Assembly: GCF_001280085.1 (NCBI RefSeq)
Contig: NZ_LGED01000269.1
Location: 186,001 to 250,000, forward strand
Length of the DNA stretch: 64,000 bases
Reading direction: 5' to 3'
Origin: Saccharothrix sp. NRRL B-16348
Lineage (GTDB): Bacteria > Actinomycetota > Actinomycetes > Mycobacteriales > Pseudonocardiaceae
A model generated the notes under the pieces. The model saw only the letters and a program-made list of their open reading frames with translations. It did no database searches and was not told the DNA's origin. The position numbers and the translations under genes were made by a program. Positions 47,014 through 55,750 of this stretch are shown piece after piece (position 1 is the stretch's first letter; each line of letters starts with the position of its first letter).

Positions 47014-48965
47014 GAGTCCTTGCCCGACATCTTGCGCAGCATCGCGTTGTACGCGGCCAGGTCCGCGTCACCGTCCGCGTCCGCCCGCCGGTCCGCCCGG
47101 CGGGCGTCACGGCTGTCCGACCTGGCCCACTGCACCAGCAACGCCACCATCACCACGATCAGCGGCAGCTCGCCCGCCGCCCACGCGATACCGCCGCCGA
47201 GCCGCTGGTCCTCCAGCTGCGACGTCACCCACGGCAGGCCGAGCGAGCGGTAGAAGTTGTCGCCGATCACGGTCTGCGAGCTCATCAGCACGATGCCGAA
47301 GAACGCGTGGAACGGGATCGAGGCGAACAGCAGGCCCAGCCGGCCCAGCGGCGGCAGCCGGTTCGGCGCCGGGTCGATGCCGATCACCGGCCAGTAGAAG
47401 ACGTAGCCGACCAGGATGAAGTGCGCGTTCATCGCCAGGTGCGCCCAGTGGTAGTCCAGCGCGCCGTCGAACAAGCCGGAGAAGTACAGGCCGTAGAACG
47501 AGCCGACGAACAGCGCCAACGCCACGAACGGGTTGGTCAGCACCTTCGCCACCGGCGAGTGCACGAACGCCAGCAGCCACTCCCGCGGCCCCGGCGGGTT
47601 GCCCCTGCCCGCCGTCGGCAGCGCCCGCATCGCCAACGTCACCGGACCGCCGAGCACCAGCAGGATCGGCGCCAGCATGGACAGCAGCATGTGCGCTTCC
47701 ATGTGGATGCTGAACATCGCGGGCGCGTACCGACCCACGCCGGACGACGTGGCGAACACCACGGTCAGGCAGCCCGCGACCCACGCGACCGTGCGGCCGA
47801 CCGGCCACGCGTCACCGCGCTTGCGCAGCCGCCGTACCCCGAGCAGGTACAGCACGCCGAGGGCGATGAAGATCGCGCCGAAGATCAGGTCGAACCGCCA
47901 GTCGAACAGCAGCCGCGACAACGTCGGCGCGCCGGCCAGGTCGTAGCCGATGCGCAGCTCCACCGTGCTGGGCAGCACGCGGCCCTCCATCGGCGGGGGC
48001 GTTCGGCTCAACGCGGCGGCCAGGCCGAGCGTGAGGAACATCAACAGCACTTCGACGCCCGCGAGCCTCACCAGCGCACGCCCGGAGCCGGTGGCCACGA
48101 CTTCCTTCACGCTCTTCTCGCGCTGGAAGTACCCCACGACACCCAGGACGACCAGCGCGAGCGTCTTGCCGAGCACCAGCAGGCCGTACTCGCTGCCGAA
48201 CAGCTGGCTCAACGGCAACCGCACCCACGCGTTGATCACGCCGGACACCGCCATCACGAGCCAGCAGACCAGCGCCAGCCTGGAGAACCGCGACGTCGCC
48301 AGCCCCAGGTGGTCGCCACCCCGTCGACCGTGGGCCAGCAGCGCGATCAGGCCGCCGACCCACAACGCCGCGCCGATCAGGTGGTACAGCAGGCTGTTCG
48401 TGGCCACGTCGTGCGAACCGCCGCCGGACGAGTGCCCCGTCACCGCCACCGGCATCAGCGCGAACACCGACAGGAAGAACAGCGGCACGGTCCAGCCCCA
48501 CGACAGCACCAACCGGCAGCCCAGCGCCAGCAGCGCCACGATCACCGCCGTGAACATCCACGCCTTCGACTGCTCCACCAGCCCGGCCACCTGGAACAGC
48601 ACGGACGGCTCCAGCAGCGCCGTCACCGGCTGCCCCAGCGCGTCGGCCACCGTGAACGGCACCGACAGCACCGCGCCCAACGTCCACACCAACGCCGCCC
48701 AGCCCGCCGTGCGCACGGCCGCGTAACCGTCCGCGGCCAGCGTGCCGCTCCCCTGCGGCGGCACCAGGAATGCCGCCAGCAGCAGCGACCCGACCGTCAC
48801 CACCGCCGCCGCCTCGGTCAGCACGCGCACGACGATCAGCCCGGACGCATCGCCACCGGTGACGACGAGCAGTGCCGCCGCGACCACGGCGGCTATCGTC
48901 GTGCCGACGATCAACAAGGGGATGAGACCGGTCCGCCGGGTGCGAGAAGGCGCGTCAGTGGGCAC
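47010..48965 (-). CDS. CopD-CtaG fusion: copper transport / cytochrome c oxidase assembly membrane protein
   Basis: A 651-residue polytopic membrane protein of the Rv0102 type. The N-terminal half (after a first helix near residue 15) is CopD-like, with about seven helices and the HDVATNSLLYHLIGAALWVGG segment. The C-terminal half from about residue 370 is the Caa3-type CtaG domain (FSIHMEAHMLLSMLAPILLV, WAHLAMNAHFILVGYVFYWP, LVQWARS). His and Met residues in these helices could bind copper. It probably helps deliver copper to the oxidase, which fits ctaJ elsewhere in the window. GTG 48965 is the start. Confidence 0.9.
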   Translation of the reverse strand: MPTDAPSRTRRTGLIPLLIVGTTIAAVVAAALLVVTGGDASGLIVVRVLTEAAAVVTVGSLLLAAFLVPPQGSGTLAADGYAAVRTAGWAALVWTLGAVLSVPFTVADALGQPVTALLEPSVLFQVAGLVEQSKAWMFTAVIVALLALGCRLVLSWGWTVPLFFLSVFALMPVAVTGHSSGGGSHDVATNSLLYHLIGAALWVGGLIALLAHGRRGGDHLGLATSRFSRLALVCWLVMAVSGVINAWVRLPLSQLFGSEYGLLVLGKTLALVVLGVVGYFQREKSVKEVVATGSGRALVRLAGVEVLLMFLTLGLAAALSRTPPPMEGRVLPSTVELRIGYDLAGAPTLSRLLFDWRFDLIFGAIFIALGVLYLLGVRRLRKRGDAWPVGRTVAWVAGCLTVVFATSSGVGRYAPAMFSIHMEAHMLLSMLAPILLVLGGPVTLAMRALPTAGRGNPPGPREWLLAFVHSPVAKVLTNPFVALALFVGSFYGLYFSGLFDGALDYHWAHLAMNAHFILVGYVFYWPVIGIDPAPNRLPPLGRLGLLFASIPFHAFFGIVLMSSQTVIGDNFYRSLGLPWVTSQLEDQRLGGGIAWAAGELPLIVVMVALLVQWARSDSRDARRADRRADADGDADLAAYNAMLRKMSGKDS

Positions 48966-49044
48966 ATGACGAGCGTAGGCGGCCTGACCACACCGCCACC
49001 AACCGCCGGACGTGCGCAGATCACACCCACTACCGTTGCCGGAC

Positions 49045-49617
49045 GTGACCAGTTCTCGCACGGCGCTCCTGATGGCCCTCGCCCTGCTCTTCTCGGCGGG
49101 GTGCAGCTACTCCATCAACGGGGACGCGTTGCCCCAGGCCGGGGTCACACCCGAGACGACGGCTCCCGCCGAGCCCACCGGCGCGCCGAAGATCGCCAAG
49201 GCGCGCACGGTCGTCGGCGTCGAACCGTGCTCCCTGCTCACCGCGGCCGACCTGAAGCCCATCGGGCCGTACAAGAAAGACCCCGCGCGCAAGGACGACG
49301 TGATCCAGGAGTCGTGCCAGTACGTGCTGGACGACGGCTCGCAGCCCGGGCGGACCGTGGTCGTCGCGCTCTACCAGAAGTACGAGCAGGTGCGGACGCG
49401 GCAGTCCAAGGGCCGTGAGGTGGTCGTGGAGGGGCACTCGACGTGGACGCTGTGCGAGCTGAGCGGCGGCGAGATGGCGTGCACCGCGACCCTGGCGGTG
49501 AACGCCAACCGCAGCGTCCTGGTGGCGATGGCGCAGGCGGGTGGCGTGCCCGAGCAGATGCTGGCCGAGATGCAGCCGCTGCTCAAGGCCGCGTTGAACC
49601 GGCTTCCGGTCGCCTGA
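49045..49617 (+). CDS. DUF3558 lipoprotein
   Basis: 190 residues. A lipoprotein signal peptide (ALLMALALLFSAGC, Cys near residue 18) is followed by a Pro/Thr/Ala-rich spacer and a DUF3558 domain with EPCSLLTAADLKPIGPY, ESCQYVLDD and two further cysteines (TLCELSGGEMACTA) that would pair. Such lipoproteins are numerous in Pseudonocardiales; functions are unknown, with surface or signalling roles suggested. GTG 49045 is divergent from the CopD-CtaG gene. Its 3' end overlaps the MFS gene end by 35 bases on the other strand. Confidence 0.88.
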   Translation: MTSSRTALLMALALLFSAGCSYSINGDALPQAGVTPETTAPAEPTGAPKIAKARTVVGVEPCSLLTAADLKPIGPYKKDPARKDDVIQESCQYVLDDGSQPGRTVVVALYQKYEQVRTRQSKGREVVVEGHSTWTLCELSGGEMACTATLAVNANRSVLVAMAQAGGVPEQMLAEMQPLLKAALNRLPVA

Positions 49618-50782
49618 GCTCACGGGCGCGTGACCGGCGCGCCAGCAGCACGGCGGGCACCATCAGCGCGATCACGACCGCCACGAAGCCCAGCGAGATC
49701 GACAGGTTGGCGGCGTGCGCGATACCGCCGACGAGGGGCGGTCCGAGCAGGAAGCCGGTGTAGGCGACCGTCGTGACCAGGCCGATCTCGCGTTCGCCAC
49801 CCGTGCCGTCGGCGCGCCTGCCTGCGTCACCGGCCAGATCCATGATCACCGGGAACGCGAACGCCAGGCCGAGGCCCACGAGGGCGAACCCGACGTAACC
49901 GGCCGCGGGCGACACCACCAGCACGGCCAGCGCCAACCCCGCCGCGGCGACCACGGCGCCCGCCGCGAGCAGCCGGTACGGGCCGACCCGGCGTTGCGCG
50001 GGCTCGCCGACCAGGCGGGCGGCGGCCATCGCGATGGAGAACCCCGCGTACGCGGCCGCGGCGCCTGCCTCGCTCACACCCCGTTCGTTGACGAAGAACA
50101 GCGCCGACCAGTCGGCCGCCGCGCCCTCGGCGATCGCGGAGAACAGCGTGATCATCGCGAGCAGCCACAGCAGCGGTCGCTTGAGGACCGGGCGGTCGTC
50201 CTTGGCCCGATCGGCGTTCTCACCGGTCGAATCCGCTGTGGTGTTCGGCACGGACCTGATCACCCACGCCATCACGACCGCGCCGATCACCGCGACGAAG
50301 ACCAGGTGGCGGGTCAGGTTCCAGCCCACGCCCGCCGCGGCGGCCGCGCCGAGCGAGCCCACCAGGCCACCGACGCTGAAGCCCGCGTGGAACTGCGGCA
50401 TCAGCGGCCGGTTCAGGCTCCGCGTGACGGCCACCGCGGCGACGTTCATGCCGACGTCCAGCGACGCGCCGCACGAGCCGAGCACGAAGAGGATCAGGCC
50501 CAGCTGGAAGGGCGTCTCGGCGAGCGTGAGGGCGGGCACGCCCAGCACGGTGACCACCGCGCCGCCGAGGATCAGCTTCCGGGCGCCCACCCGCGCGCAG
50601 ATCCTGGCCGCGAACGGCGCCGTCGACGCCAGGCCGACGCTCGCGCCGAACAAGGCGAGGCCGAGCGTGGCCTCGGTCGCGCCGACCTGGGCCGCCACCA
50701 CGGGCATGCGCGCGGCCCAGGACAGGAACAGCGCGCCGTTGAACAGGAACACCGCGAAGACGGCGACGCGTGGCGTGGGCAT
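49583..50782 (-). CDS. major facilitator superfamily transporter
   Basis: A 399-residue membrane protein with twelve predicted helices. The first reads VFAVFLFNGALFLSWAARMP and a conserved intracellular basic loop follows (AARICARVGARKLILGG). The acidic stretch between helices 6 and 7 (TTADSTGENADRAKDDRP) is the usual central loop. It resembles the MFS group annotated as fucose- or sugar-type transporters and exporters, so the substrate is open. A LacI-family gene is divergent and an operator lies between, pointing to sugar control. Confidence 0.9.
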   Translation of the reverse strand: MPTPRVAVFAVFLFNGALFLSWAARMPVVAAQVGATEATLGLALFGASVGLASTAPFAARICARVGARKLILGGAVVTVLGVPALTLAETPFQLGLILFVLGSCGASLDVGMNVAAVAVTRSLNRPLMPQFHAGFSVGGLVGSLGAAAAAGVGWNLTRHLVFVAVIGAVVMAWVIRSVPNTTADSTGENADRAKDDRPVLKRPLLWLLAMITLFSAIAEGAAADWSALFFVNERGVSEAGAAAAYAGFSIAMAAARLVGEPAQRRVGPYRLLAAGAVVAAAGLALAVLVVSPAAGYVGFALVGLGLAFAFPVIMDLAGDAGRRADGTGGEREIGLVTTVAYTGFLLGPPLVGGIAHAANLSISLGFVAVVIALMVPAVLLARRSRARELRRPEAGSTRP

Positions 50783-50797
50783 GCTTTCGAGTGTGAA

Positions 50798-50811
50798 CTA
50801 GAGCGCTTCAG
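50798..50811. promoter_or_regulatory. LacI-type operator between the MFS and LacI genes
   Basis: CTAGAGCGCTTCAG contains the central AGCGCT palindrome of LacI/GalR-family sites (ideal GAAGCGCTTC). It lies in the 63-base region between the divergent start codons, so it could control both genes. Confidence 0.6.
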
Positions 50812-50845
50812 AACGTCCAACCGATTACCTGGTTACGCTCATCAC

Positions 50846-51901
50846 GTGGACCGCCCTCGGAAGCCGACGCTCGACACGGTGGCCGGCGTGGTCGGCGTGT
50901 CGCGCGCCACGGTGTCCAACGCCTACAACCGGCCGGACCAGCTGTCCGCCGCGTTGCGCGAGCGGATCCTGGAGACGGCGGCGTCCATCGGGTACGCGGG
51001 GCCGGACCCGGTGGCACGCAGCCTGGCGACCCGGCACAGCGCGGCCGTCGGGTTCATGCTCGGGCAGGGGTTGTCGGCGTCGTTCGCCGACGCGGCGCTG
51101 TCGATCGTGCTGGACGGCCTGGCGTCGACCGTGGACGGCCACGACCACTGCCTGGTGTTGATGCCCGGGCGGGACAAGGGCGGGCCGCGACCGGAGACCG
51201 TGACGCGGGCCCAGGCCGATGTCGTGGTGGCGTACTCATTGCCGGACGACGCGCCGGCGTTGGCGGCGGTGCGGGCGCGCGGGCTGCCGCTGGTCGTGAT
51301 CGACCAGCCCGTGCTGCCGGACACCGCGCGGGTCGAGGTGGACGACTTCGGCGGGGCGCGGCTCGCGGCGTCGTCGCTGTGGGGAATGGGGCACCGGCGG
51401 TTCGGTGTCGTGACGTTCGCGTTGCACCCGGACGGGCACGACGGCCTCGTGACGCCCGCCCGGCTGGCTTCCACGTCGTTCCGGGTGACCCGGGACCGGC
51501 TGCACGGGTACCTCGACGTGACGGGTGCGGACACCCCCGTGTGGGAGTGCACCCGGAGCAACCGCGAACTGGGCCGTGCGGGCGCCCGAGCACTGCTCTC
51601 CACATCACCGCGGCCGACGGCGTTGCTGTGCGCTTCGGACGAGCTGGCGTTCGGCGCGCTCCAGGCCGTACGCGACTTGGGCCTGCGCGTGCCGGCCGAC
51701 GTGTCGGTCGTCGGTTTCGACGACGTGCCCGCCGCCGAACACTCAGACCCACCGTTGACTACGGTCCGTCAACCTCTGGCCGAGAAGGGGCGGCACGCGG
51801 GCGAACTGGCCCTGCGACTGCTCGACGGCGGCAGACCAGGCGAGCCGACAAGACTGCCGGTTTCCCTCGTCACGCGCGACTCGACGGCCCCTCCAAAGTG
51901 A
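50846..51901 (+). CDS. LacI-family transcriptional regulator
   Basis: 351 residues. HTH TLDTVAGVVGVSRATVSNAYNRPDQLS, then a sugar-binding domain with VGFMLGQGLSASFADA, LPLVVIDQPV, PTALLCASDELAFGAL and VSVVGFDDVPAAEHSDPPLTTVRQP. GTG 50846 is the start. By position it represses the divergent MFS transporter and itself in response to a sugar. The last codons lie within the stem of a rho-independent terminator. Confidence 0.92.
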   Translation: MDRPRKPTLDTVAGVVGVSRATVSNAYNRPDQLSAALRERILETAASIGYAGPDPVARSLATRHSAAVGFMLGQGLSASFADAALSIVLDGLASTVDGHDHCLVLMPGRDKGGPRPETVTRAQADVVVAYSLPDDAPALAAVRARGLPLVVIDQPVLPDTARVEVDDFGGARLAASSLWGMGHRRFGVVTFALHPDGHDGLVTPARLASTSFRVTRDRLHGYLDVTGADTPVWECTRSNRELGRAGARALLSTSPRPTALLCASDELAFGALQAVRDLGLRVPADVSVVGFDDVPAAEHSDPPLTTVRQPLAEKGRHAGELALRLLDGGRPGEPTRLPVSLVTRDSTAPPK

Positions 51902-51916
51902 TCCACATCACTTTTT
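51895..51916 (+). terminator. rho-independent terminator of the LacI gene
   Basis: AAAGTGAT-CCAC-ATCACTTT followed by TT: an 8-base perfect stem with a 4-base loop and a T-run, overlapping the TGA stop. It is unusually classical for this GC-rich DNA. Confidence 0.88.
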
Positions 51917-52027
51917 GGCCATCTTGATCCCCCTTCCGGTGCCTGGACGGAAACGCGACGAGTCTTCCGGACGATGTGTCCGGTGGGGCGGCTACGCTGC
52001 TACAGCGCGTGGTCAACAGCCCCTCCA

Positions 52028-52100
52028 GCCTCCGTAGCTCAGTGGAGAGAGCGAGGGACTTCTAATCCCGAGGTCGCAGGTTCGAATCCTGCCGGGGGCG
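52028..52100 (+). tRNA. tRNA-Arg (anticodon TCT)
   Basis: A cloverleaf can be drawn. The acceptor stem is GCCTCCG (52028-52034) with CGGGGGC (52093-52099), including one T-G pair, and the discriminator is G52100. The D arm is GCTC...GAGC. The anticodon loop CTTCTAA gives TCT, which reads AGA. The T arm is GCAGG-TTCGAAT-CCTGC. The CCA end is not encoded. One anticodon stem pair (A-G) is mismatched. Confidence 0.93.
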
Positions 52101-52202
52101 CAGCAGTGCAGGTGATGACGTCGGGGCCGGTCTCCGGTCAAGATCGGCCCACGTCAGACGCACATGACATGTCGGTCGTGGTCGGTGGTCCGCGGGTGGG
52201 GA

Positions 52203-53519
52203 TCACCGGACGGGGCGGGCGGAGTGGCAGCTCGGGGCTTCGCAGCCCCACGTGGTGGTCGTTCCCACGGTGACGAGGGCGGCGTGGGCGAGGAAGCGGT
52301 CGCGTTTGGTGCGCTCGTCCAGGGTCGCGCAGTCGCACGGGGAGTCCGGGGCCGGTTGTTCGTCGTGGGCCAGGCCCATGTAGCCCGGTGGGATGCCGAG
52401 GCCGTTGGCGATGTCGGTCAGGACGTCGTAGGACTCGACGTCGGCACCCGAGAGGATCCGGTCGACGTCGTGGTCCGGTTGGCCGGTCAACGCGGCGATC
52501 CGGCCTCGCGGCACGCCGTGGTGCGTCAAGATCCGGTAGACGGTGGTGATGTCGCGCAACGCCAGCGCGGCGCGCATCTCGTGCTGCTCCCACACGTCGG
52601 GCAGATCGGGTCGGGCCCGGAGGACGGGTTGGACCGCGCGTTCGGCCACGGCGGGACCGGGCGCGGTGGTGGCGGTCCACTCGGCCCACGCCCACTCCGG
52701 TTCGGCAGGCCTCGTCACGGCGTGCGGGTCGGCGGCGGACAGGGCAACGCCGTGCACGGCGTTGCGGAAGCGGTACGGGACGGCCGACGACGCGGGGATG
52801 CCGCACGTGGAACCGGCCAGGATCGCGGCGACGGATTCGCTTGGCGGACCGCCTCGCCAGTACAGCTCCAAGGCGTCGCCCACGACGATGCCGTCCAGCC
52901 ACGCGGCGCCGCGCCACAGCGGCAGCCGGCGGAGGACGCCGCTCATCAGGTCGGCGGGGAGGTCCGGCGGTGGTGCGGACTCGGGTGCGGATTCGAGGGG
53001 GTCGAGGTCGTCGGTCATGGCCAGGTCGACCGGCAGGCCCGTGGCGACGGCTTGTCGCCAGCGTTCCCGCGTCACGCCGAGGAGGCGCACCTCGCCGTCC
53101 GGTGAACGCAGGTCGAGGTGGTCGCGCCGCGGGTGGACGCGCAGGCCCGGCACGCCCCTGACCCGGTCGCCGGTGACCACCGGCAGCGCTTCGGTCAGGA
53201 GTTGGTCCAGCCCGGCGTCGTGGACCCGCAGGCCGAGCACCTTCGCGTCCGGTCGCACGCGGCTCACCAGGGACGTCGGCCGCAGGGAGTGGCCGCGGCG
53301 GCGCATGCCGGCCATGGCGCGGTTGGCGGCGGCGAGGAGTGACGCCTCGAACTTGCGTTGGGCCGGCAGGCGGGCGCTGGGGACGAGGGAATCCGGGTTT
53401 GAGGGGTCGGAGGGGTCGGGGTCGGAGGGAGCGGGGTGGGTGCCGCCGCGTTGCCTGCGCACCATGTTCGGCGTCTCGCCGGTGCACCAGTAGCGCTTGA
53501 CCAGAGAGCTTGTGGACAC
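52203..53519 (-). CDS. putative HTH regulator with C-terminal XRE-like domain
   Basis: 438 residues. It begins with SLVKRYWCTGETP (isolated Cys), then a Pro/Asp/Ser-rich linker, a central region of unknown fold, and near residues 345-410 an HTH-like segment (DITTVYRILTHHGVPRGRIAALTGQ, then LTDIANGLGIPPGYMGLAHD). The C-terminus has CDCATLDERTKRDRFLAHAALVTVG and a final CxxxxC pair. GTG 53519 has GGAGG six bases upstream. Similar regulators are widespread in Pseudonocardiales without known targets. The region upstream is unusually rich in palindromes. Confidence 0.7.
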   Translation of the reverse strand: MSTSSLVKRYWCTGETPNMVRRQRGGTHPAPSDPDPSDPSNPDSLVPSARLPAQRKFEASLLAAANRAMAGMRRRGHSLRPTSLVSRVRPDAKVLGLRVHDAGLDQLLTEALPVVTGDRVRGVPGLRVHPRRDHLDLRSPDGEVRLLGVTRERWRQAVATGLPVDLAMTDDLDPLESAPESAPPPDLPADLMSGVLRRLPLWRGAAWLDGIVVGDALELYWRGGPPSESVAAILAGSTCGIPASSAVPYRFRNAVHGVALSAADPHAVTRPAEPEWAWAEWTATTAPGPAVAERAVQPVLRARPDLPDVWEQHEMRAALALRDITTVYRILTHHGVPRGRIAALTGQPDHDVDRILSGADVESYDVLTDIANGLGIPPGYMGLAHDEQPAPDSPCDCATLDERTKRDRFLAHAALVTVGTTTTWGCEAPSCHSARPVR

Positions 53520-53830
53520 GAGGAACCTCCGCGGACGCCACCCGGTCGGCGCCACCGGGTTCGCGGACGTGCGAACGCACGAAAGGTACGAACGCGCGAG
53601 CACCGAACCCCGGGGGGGAGAGGCGGACATACGGGACACGTTCGCTCGAACGCGCTTTGGAGGCACCCACTCCATCCGGGTCAGGAGGAGCCTCGGTGGC
53701 AGCCGCACCCGCCAGGTCACAAAACTACAACAGCGGTGATGGCCGGTGGGGCTCGATCACTCGAACGTGCGAACTCGTCGGTTTGCGGGTGTGGTGGTGG
53801 TGTTCGGTGAGTGGGCGGTGGGCGGTGGAG
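53520..53830. promoter_or_regulatory. palindrome-rich region upstream of the XRE-like gene
   Basis: 311 bases without a gene. CGTGCGAACGCACG (53568-53581) is a perfect palindrome, and ACCCGGT-n7-ACCGGGT (53540-53560) a perfect inverted repeat. GAACG/CGAAC words recur through the region (about 53574, 53588, 53640, 53648, 53761 and 53767). They are candidate operators for the downstream HTH protein; the right end also holds the 3' flank of the methyltransferase gene. Confidence 0.5.
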
Positions 53831-54622
53831 TCAGAGCTTGCGGCCCACGGCGGCCAGGCCGGCGAACCGCTCCGGGTGCTCGTCGACGTCTTCCGGGGAC
53901 GCGGGGCGCCACAACGGCAGGTGCACGACGCCCGGCTCGACCAGCTCGTAACCCTCGAACAGCGCCTCGACCTCGGTCTTGGAACGCATCGTCATCGGGG
54001 TCGCGGTGCGTCGTCGGTACAGGTCGGTGTGGTCGTCGGCCTGGTTGTCCTGGCCGTCGTGGGTGGCGTGCGAGATGACGAGGTAGCTGCCGGGCGGCAC
54101 GGCGTCGCGGTAGGCGGCGATGATCTTCGCCGGGTCGTCCTGGACGAAGTGCAGCACCGCGACCATCATCACCGCGATCGGCCGGTCGAAGTCGAGGAGG
54201 TTCGCGACCTCAGGGGCGGCCAGCACCTCGCCCGGGTGGCGCAGGTCCTCCTGGACGACGGTGGTCCGCAGGTCGTCGCCGAGGATCGTGCGGCTGTACG
54301 TCACCGCGATCGGGTCGTTGTCGACGTAGACCACGCGTGCGTCGGGATCGGCTTCGCGAGCCACCTCGTGGACGTTGCCCACAGTCGGGATGCCGGAGCC
54401 GAGGTCGAGGAACTGGGTCACGCCCCGGCGCACGCAGAACTGGACGGCCCGGCGCAGGAACGCCCGGTTGGCCTGCATGATCAGCGGCAGGTCCGGCCAC
54501 ATCGAGATCGCCTGCTCGGCCATCTCCCGGTCGACGGCGAAGTTGTGCGCGCCGCCGAGGTAGTAGTCGTACACCCGGGCGGCGCTCGGCCTGGTCAGGT
54601 CGATGTCCGGTCGTTCACCCAC
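53831..54622 (-). CDS. SAM-dependent methyltransferase, DUF574 family
   Basis: 263 residues. The family start PDIDLTRPSAARVYDYYLGGAHNF is followed by the SAM loop FLDLGSGIPTVGNVHEVAR, the acidic residue in VVYVDNDPIAV, and MMVAVLHFVQDD. DUF574 methyltransferases are expanded in actinomycetes, and substrates are mostly unknown. The YYLGG motif marks this family rather than secondary-metabolite O-methyltransferases. The start is at 54622. It is co-directional with the XRE-like gene, but 311 bases separate them. Confidence 0.92.
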   Translation of the reverse strand: MGERPDIDLTRPSAARVYDYYLGGAHNFAVDREMAEQAISMWPDLPLIMQANRAFLRRAVQFCVRRGVTQFLDLGSGIPTVGNVHEVAREADPDARVVYVDNDPIAVTYSRTILGDDLRTTVVQEDLRHPGEVLAAPEVANLLDFDRPIAVMMVAVLHFVQDDPAKIIAAYRDAVPPGSYLVISHATHDGQDNQADDHTDLYRRRTATPMTMRSKTEVEALFEGYELVEPGVVHLPLWRPASPEDVDEHPERFAGLAAVGRKL

Positions 54623-54661
54623 GACTTGCTCCTTCCCCCAGGCTCGGCAGCTTAAGCGTCG

Positions 54662-54750
54662 GCGTGGTGTGGGCGGCGGCGTGGTGTGGGTGTGGCGGCG
54701 TAGGTGTGGCGGTGGCGTGGCGGTGTGGGTGTGGCGGCGGTGTGGGGGTG
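54662..54750. repeat. G/T-rich simple repeat region
   Basis: About 90 bases are made of variants of GGTGTGGGTGTGGCGGC, with almost no A and very little C on the plus strand. Runs of GG and GGG could form G-quadruplexes. It lies just before the hypothetical gene at 54873 and upstream of the methyltransferase start on the other strand. Confidence 0.6.
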
Positions 54751-54872
54751 CTCGAGTTCGAGACTAGGCCGATCGCGTGCTACCTGCGGATACCCCGTTC
54801 GCGGGCCCCGGATTGTCGGACCCCGTCGGTAGAATCGAACACGAGTTCGATCGCGTGCGAGGGGAGCTTGTC

Positions 54873-55514
54873 GTGGAGCCGATCAGCGTCACCGCCCTGT
54901 CCTTCACCGAGTACGTCATGAGCGGTCAGCGGGGCCGGATCAGCATCGTGTCCGAGCAGCGGCGCATCTACCTGTCGTCCGAGCAGTGGGTGGCCGGGTT
55001 CTACAACCCGATGCGGGACGCCATGCGGCGGGCGGCGAACTCGCCCGACCCGGCCGCGGAGTTGGACAAGGTGGTGGAGGCGGCGCATCGGCAGCCCCGG
55101 GCCGGGCAGCCTCGGGCGTACGAGGAGTTGAGGGAGGGGTTCCTGCCGTGGTTGCGGTCGACCAGAGCGACCGGTGTGCCCACGGTGGCGGCCAAGTGGC
55201 GGACGGGTGACCTGGCGTTGCGGGTGCGGCCGCACCTGGGGTTGAGGATGCCGGACGGGTCGCGGGCGGCGGTGCTGGTGTACGTCAAGGAAGCGCCGAT
55301 GACGCAGGAGGCGGCCAACATCGGGTTGCGGATCCTGCAGCAGACGATGCCCGAGACGTTGCCGGGGGCGACGCCGGAGGTGGTGCCGTTGGTGTTGGAC
55401 GCGCGGCGGGGGCGGGCGTTCCGGATGTCTCGGCGGACGAACCTGGCGAAGTTGGACGCGTTGATCGCGGCGGAGGCGGCGGGGTATGTGGTGCATTGGA
55501 GGATGAGTGCGTAG
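54873..55514 (+). CDS. hypothetical protein
   Basis: 213 residues; no family recognised. It is a mixed alpha/beta protein with a basic C-terminus (RRGRAFRMSRRTNLAKLDALI) and a strand-rich middle (GDLALRVRPHLGLRMPDGSRAAVLVYVKE). There is no signal or membrane segment. GTG 54873 has GGGGAG six bases before it and gives LTALSFTEYV-like sequence near the start; an earlier in-frame start at 54777 falls next to the G/T-rich repeat and is less likely. Size and context are compatible with a phage-like or nucleic-acid-binding protein, but this is a guess. Confidence 0.6.
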   Translation: MEPISVTALSFTEYVMSGQRGRISIVSEQRRIYLSSEQWVAGFYNPMRDAMRRAANSPDPAAELDKVVEAAHRQPRAGQPRAYEELREGFLPWLRSTRATGVPTVAAKWRTGDLALRVRPHLGLRMPDGSRAAVLVYVKEAPMTQEAANIGLRILQQTMPETLPGATPEVVPLVLDARRGRAFRMSRRTNLAKLDALIAAEAAGYVVHWRMSA

Positions 55515-55545
55515 TAGGTCCAGCCTCGGCGCGGTGGTGCTGTTC

Positions 55546-55670
55546 GGCTCGATTTGACATGGGGCCCTTACGGGCACTCCAGGCAGGCCAAAGCCGGCAG
55601 GCCCGGCGGGGTAAAGCGTCCCGCCAGGCCCGACCAGCCTAAAGCACCCGAACCCATGTCAAATCGGGCC
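55546..55670. repeat. palindromic intergenic element with nested hairpin
   Basis: GGCTCGATTTGACATGGG (55546-55563) is inverted at 55653-55670 with 17 of 18 positions pairing (14 in a row). Inside, GGCGGG (55605-55610) and CCCGCC (55620-55625) enclose a 9-base loop, and AAAGC recurs three times about 25 bases apart. It fills much of the gap between convergent genes. It could be a terminator, a structured RNA or a dispersed repeat. Confidence 0.75.
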
Positions 55671-55750
55671 TCTGCGGTGGGATTGCGGGTCCGATGTGCG
55701 GCCGGTTGGTGAGGTGGCCGTGGTGGGCTGGCGGCGGATGGTGGTTGGGG

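Noticed and set aside
52028..55700. Genomic island integrated at tRNA-Arg
   Set aside because: I see no integrase, no repeated tRNA 3' end downstream and no phage genes in the next 12 kb.
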